NCBI GenBank assembly: GCA_963402885.1
Contig: OY727097.1
Location: 27,211,401 to 27,275,400 of the forward strand
Reading direction: 5' to 3'
Source of the DNA: Antedon bifida
Lineage: Eukaryota; Echinodermata; Crinoidea; Comatulida; Antedonidae
DNA length: 64,000 nt
Shown: positions 59,233 through 64,000 of the stretch, piece after piece
Numbering within the stretch: position 1 is the first letter of the stretch
Layout of the letters: each line of letters starts with the position of its first letter
Notes under the pieces: generated by a model
Seen by the model: only the letters and a program-made list of their open reading frames with translations
Told to the model about the DNA's origin: nothing
Database searches by the model: none
Program-made: the position numbers and the translations under genes

Positions 59233-62200
59233 TTATAAAGCTTTATCACTTGATAACATGCTTCCACGTAACGCTTGTAATTGTTCTTCGCCTAGTTTGA
59301 TCTTATCGTTAAATTCTCGGGACATCCACGTTAAGTTGGACTTCGTTTTAATAAAATACTCATAATCTTGGTACTGTTCCGTGTTTAAGTTCGTTTTGAG
59401 AAACGTTGACACAGTTTTACTCTTTTTATCAACAGAATTTTTTAGTGTTTTTGCATCTTCATATTGCTGTCTCAGTTTTGTTAACAACTGCTGTAGACTA
59501 GTCTGAAATAATAAAAACAAATGTAATTAGTTATTGTCACAGTAAACTAAATCACAAACCTTATTTTGTCTATTTAATTGACATTCATTCATTCAACATA
59601 AAATCCACAACATAACATACAGAATAAAATAAAAAATGGTCGGCAGGGCCGTCGCTGTAACTGAAATGAGACGGCTGCACCAGCTATGTACAGGGGTGGA
59701 AACGGGTTGAGCACTAACATGTAATTAATATTAATAGTCTGTCAAAATTAGATATCGTAATTTCAATTTAGCTGTCAAAAAGGGAAAACTCACAACTTTA
59801 GGGGAGCACTTCCCCCTTGAAGCACCTACATTTTACAGTGTAGAGAAAGAGGGCTATATGGCACAATACTAAGGAATCTGGCATATAAAAATGTTATTTG
59901 TATCATTAGGCCAGGCCACATTTTTTACAATATGATGCATTTTCTGTTGAATGCATGTACAGAAAATTATAAAACTAACCTTCTGTTCCTTATCGTCTTC
60001 CGCTTCGGCCGTACTGAGGGCATTCTCAGCCCTTGCTACTCGTCCTGACAGCGATAACAACAAGTCAATTATTTTACTTTGTTCTTCTATGTACTGATTG
60101 TATTTCCGTATTTCCCTTCGTTCACAGACTTTCTTTACAACTTCTGTTACTTCACTGTTGAGAAAGAAAATATTTGTTAATACATGCTACAACATAATCC
60201 AATTTTAACTTATATTCACACAGCTAAAGTCAAAACCAAAGCTTATTAATGGCAGAGTTGCCCATCTCTATTTTCAGACTCCTCCGTATTGTGCATGTTT
60301 GTGGGTAGTACGCCACTTCTCCCTCAAAAACGAGTCTGAATTACTGACGTTCCCAGAGCTTAAAAACAGGTACCAATTTATTACATCTGGGAAAATGGGA
60401 ACAAGGACGATAAAGGATTCGACACTGCAGTGACCAGACTAGAGCTTGAATCCACAAGCTCAGGATAGCGAGTCCAATAATCACTGCACAACAAAAATTC
60501 ATAGCCTTCATCATAGGCTCTGTTACATAATCAAAAGTGCCCAAATATGGTAGTGATATGACATCGTCATGTCCATGTATGAGCACATCACATTTTTTTG
60601 TCACATAAAGTTCGATAGTGTAGACAGAACTTAGTAGCCATAATATATATTATTATTATTATATTACTCTTTTATACTTACTTTCCAAGCTCTTCATTTT
60701 TCTTTTTATCTTCTTCAAGCTCTTGTAGTTCTAATTTCAGTCCTTCTAACTTTTTGCTTATACTGTTTATTAACTCCGCCTAAAAATAAAATTGACATTA
60801 ATTTTAAATGCTAAAATACAATATACAAAACAAAACTTACACATATAGTACTGTACCATACACCAAGGTGATTAAAAAAGGACCTATTGCTAAATAGGAA
60901 CCTAAAAATTCATTATGGTACTGATGCAGTGATTCATAAGGTTACTATATTACATTCTTCAGTCTTTATATAAATAAATTAGACCCCATCCTCCTAATTT
61001 ATTAAAAAATAAATAAGGTAATATTTAATAAGGATATTGATTGCGTATCATCTTTTTTACACTGTTCATTGTGCATTACAAATTTGTACAATTGGGTATC
61101 ACTGTCATGTGACAATATGATGCATGTCTGAATATGGTAAAAGGTAAACCAGATATCTGTTTGCACTGTTTACCTTTTTCTTGTTTAATTCCTGTGTGTC
61201 TAACTCTTCTGAGCTTCCTTCAATCTCTTGCGATGCCTTCTTCATCAGGAGTGCCTTGGAGGTGGAAATGTAGTACTGTGATGTTGGTGACAGAGCAGGA
61301 ATCGGAGATGTTGGTATCCTAAGAAAAAAAAAAAATTAAACAATTAGCTACACTCAACACAAACACACAGCAAATTAACTATGGTTTACAATACTCTAAA
61401 TACCTGTTGCATAGTTCAAAAGCAAAAAAAGTGTCAAAATTAAATTCATTAATAATTTTTTTTTTTAATCAAGCTTTCATCAGAGCCTAGCCCGAACTTG
61501 CCCATGTTTCACAAAGCTGTAGCCTAATTCCAGATGCCATGAATAGGCCTACTTACTGGTGAGGCATGATTAGCTGTACCACACACACACATTGGTACTA
61601 AATACTGTACAATACAATGGCAAGGGACAAAGTGTGATCTTACACACTATTGTACACAGTACTAACTACACAGTAGTTGAACAACTATAGATTTACATAC
61701 ACTACGTTCCCTTGCCATGAGTCATATAATCCTCTGTATTGGTATTGTTAAACCTCACTTGGCTTATCAAATTACTACAAAAATGCTGGCATAGTAATAT
61801 AAATATTTATGTCACATTTTTCAAGTCAATCATTTCTACATATTTTGCTCTATGTTTAAAGTACATTGTGGACCTATAATTCTTTGCTATTTATTTTGTT
61901 ATTCATTTTATTGGTCTGCTGCATATTTGGGTTTCTCTCTGGGTTTGCCCTAGCTTGCTCCATTCCAAGCTGTCCTATGCATTGGTACAATATTCATTAG
62001 AACAAATGTTGGAAATATCACAAAGTTTATGTTTTATAGTTTAATCAAAAATCATTAAAATTAATTAATTAGTATTTTTTTTAATTTATATATATTTTTT
62101 CCCAATTTTATACACATCCAACAGCAGGTAACTCACAAATTAGAAGATGGTAAAAACTAATCCGACTAAGTATCATTTTGGGCTTTAGGGAGTGTAGTAG

Positions 62201-63433
62201 AAGCAGTTGTGAGTTACACCCCTGGTACTACTATTTAGGTCAGGATTGAACCCGGGACCTTGGGATTGGAAGGCAACCACCAAGTTACAACACCACTACT
62301 TTTTCTAACTTCCTTGTATTAATGCTCGCCTTGTAAATTATAGTATGTCTCATGTCTTATTCATTTTCGAGCCCAATAAATAATTTTACATGAATTATAC
62401 TTTCGATCTAGGGTTAGTTGAAAATAGGCCAATTAACTTTCCTTTACAATGATTTGTGAGCCTCTATTGAATCAAAATTAATTACCTTGTAATATTATAA
62501 AAAATAAAGTTTCATTTAATATTTGTGATTTTTAATAATTTAAGGGAAAAAAGTCAAGAAAAACCTACAATGTTATTTTCAAAACATAAATCATTAAAAC
62601 ATACACAGATTTAGTAAGCTGGTATTTCTTCCTGGTAAAGCTACTAAAGTTTAATCAATTTACCTCCTGGGTCAAGTGGCAACCAGGGGCTGCCAGGATA
62701 CAGTTCTATATATTATTAATACACTACAGTAAACAGAATATGTATTATAGGGCCAACAAACCAATGGTGGAGATAAAAATAAATACATAAGAAGTGGGAT
62801 GGGAGAGGGGATAAGAAGTACATCTAGCCTATAGAAAAAAAACCTAACCTGTTAGGAGAGAATGGCCGGGTGAGGTGGGAAGGCATCGAAACAATAGAAA
62901 GCTTGATTGTACTATTGGTCTGCATTAAGCATTGTGAAAAAAAACCAACTAACCTGTCAGGTGATGATGGGCCATCTTTCACATGATTTTCGACGCAACC
63001 ATTCGACATATCCGGAAATATTTCCATAATGTACGCTTCCGCACTGACCTCTGTCGATAGCAAACGTATCAATTCAGAATCCTCGCAAGAACGAAGAATA
63101 ATGTTTTTAAGTTCTTCCGAACGCTTGTCCGTTTCATGTATGCGTCTTTCTTTCCACCTTTCAAGTGACGACAATTGAGGATGTTCTGTTGAACTTGTTT
63201 TCGACAGCTTCCTGTTAATACAGTTTATATTTGATTCCTCTTGTTTGTGGGTACTGTGACCGTTAGTTGACAGAGAAAATCCGTTGGTAAATTCTGTTGT
63301 TATTGACGGGGAAATGCTTACGTCAGACGCAGGGGACAATGATGGGGTGATCGATGGAGATGTTCTGAAATCGCCGCCATCGTGAGATGGTCGATGGAAT
63401 CTGTGACTATTGCCAACAACCTCTGAATTTGAT
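59233..63433 (-). CDS. SHROOM: Shroom family protein, C-terminal ASD2 part (5' end missing)
   Basis: Five coding exons: 62954-63433, 61174-61318, 60682-60779, 59980-60154, 59233-59502 (about 389 codons). Phases are consistent and the first exon starts with one base completing an upstream codon, so more gene lies to the right. The N-terminal part is Ser/Pro/Thr-rich (SPSITPSLSPASDVSIS), typical of Shroom linkers. From about SSLERWKERRIHETDKRSEE onward comes the ASD2 domain: LLSLSGRVARAENALS, LNTEQYQDYEYFIKTKSNL and the hallmark DKIKLGEEQLQALRGSM. ASD2 is a coiled coil that binds Rho kinase and drives apical constriction with actomyosin in epithelia. The PDZ and ASD1 regions would be beyond the window. 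The subtype cannot be decided; an ancestral gene is likely. Confidence 0.94.
60511..60634. mobile_element. Hairpin MITE family A, copy 17
   Basis: TAGGCTCTGTTACATAATC (eroded) to GATAGTGTAGACAGAACTTA. It lies in a SHROOM intron. Confidence 0.8.
62150..62312 (-). mobile_element. tRNA-derived SINE
   Basis: Minus strand: GTTGTAACTTGGTGGTTGCC (A box region), AAGGTCCCGGGTTCAATCCTG (B box), CCAGGGGTGTAACTCACAAC, then a body ending near AATTTGTGAGTT. Related to 35545-35760. Confidence 0.65.
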
Positions 63434-64000
63434 CTGAAAAATACAATTTTGTAAAGGAATTTAAATTCAACAATTATTTTAAAGTAATACCATGAAGGAA
63501 TATGTATAGGACAAACATACACAAGATTATGTTTAAAATCAATAAACAATAAAAACAAAATCAATTTAATATTTTCACTATCAGTGTCGATGTATAACAC
63601 TCTAATAATGTGTTAGATGCTCAGTGGTAATAATAAATCCTCTAAGTAAAGACCTCACACTTATCTGGCTTAGTTTAATACCACAATGGTATTTTTAATT
63701 GGAGGTAGACAACATATTAAAATGTATAGAAGGGTTTAGTATGACAAATGGCAATCAGTAAACATGATGATAAAGTGATATATGATAGGGGTGGGGAAGG
63801 TAGTGGGAATGATATAGGCATACAAAATCAATATGACATAATATGCATATAATATAACACAGTCAATACATCATATTGAACAAGTTAGTCACCAATAATT
63901 CACTTTCTCGTAAATGGACAATTATATTTTAACACTACAGTTAACCCCTATCCAGGGGACACTTTCCGATGAAACCAACGAGGACAATACATTTGTTCAA
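63434..64000. other. SHROOM intron, right edge of the window
   Basis: AT-rich intron sequence with no exon that I can recognise. At 63936 a TACAGTTAACCCCTATCC end marks the start of another copy of the TACAGTAGAACCC MITE family, cut by the window edge. Confidence 0.55.

Noticed and set aside
61616-61722. Inverted ATGGCAAGGGA / TCCCTTGCCAT as a MITE
   Set aside because: The match is only about 11 bp and does not extend; could be chance, so it was not listed.

Overview
This is a window of animal nuclear DNA, not prokaryotic. Every gene is split into many short exons with GT-AG introns, the sequence is AT-rich, and short interspersed elements fill the introns and spacers. The genes read like single-copy ancestors of vertebrate families (an MTMR6/7/8-type myotubularin, an ST6GALNAC-type sialyltransferase, a Shroom protein). 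The repeats include tRNA-derived SINEs and many palindromic MITEs. I infer a marine invertebrate deuterostome, most likely an echinoderm; a crinoid is possible, but I cannot prove the taxon from sequence alone.

Layout, left to right: (1) 635-10156, minus: myotubularin-related phosphatase, lacking its C-terminal exons beyond the left edge. (2) 11133-12503, plus: NUDCD2, complete. (3) 14145-28462, minus: GEMIN5, 24 coding exons, 1577 codons. (4) 28728-30725, plus: mitochondrial ribosomal protein L22. (5) 31800-37221, minus: SMU1, 514 residues. (6) 37667-41016, plus: WDR61/SKI8, 302 residues. (7) 41960-44594, plus: small leucine-rich-repeat protein. (8) 48937-55046, minus: ST6GALNAC-family sialyltransferase. 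(9) 59233-63433, minus: C-terminal part of a Shroom protein including the ASD2 domain; the N-terminus lies beyond the right edge. I assembled exons by hand. Reading phase is consistent across all junctions and the assembled lengths match the families.

Six of the nine genes form three head-to-head pairs (MTMR/NUDCD2, GEMIN5/MRPL22, SMU1/WDR61), with 265 to about 980 bp between start codons. GEMIN5/MRPL22 is also head-to-head in human. Three of the genes (GEMIN5, SMU1, WDR61) are unrelated WD40 proteins of RNA metabolism: snRNP assembly, splicing, and the Ski/PAF1 complexes.

The non-coding DNA is dominated by MITEs. One hairpin family (ends AGCTCTGTCTACACTATC) occurs about 17 times. Others have ends such as TTAAAGATGTATTGTCCC, TACAGTAGAACCC, CAGTGGCGTAAC and AAGGCAATCTAACAACAGG. 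There are also several tandem arrays (18, 39, about 46 and 55 bp units) and tRNA-like SINEs. The observations most worth checking are the inverted MITE pair around a 49-nt frame-shifting exon of NUDCD2, a decayed duplicate of MTMR exon 4 next to tandem repeats that share its boundary sequence, a nested 1.15 kb element with hairpin ends, a GC-AG intron in GEMIN5, and a WDR61 first coding exon that consists of only the ATG. I did not find a convincing new multi-gene system.
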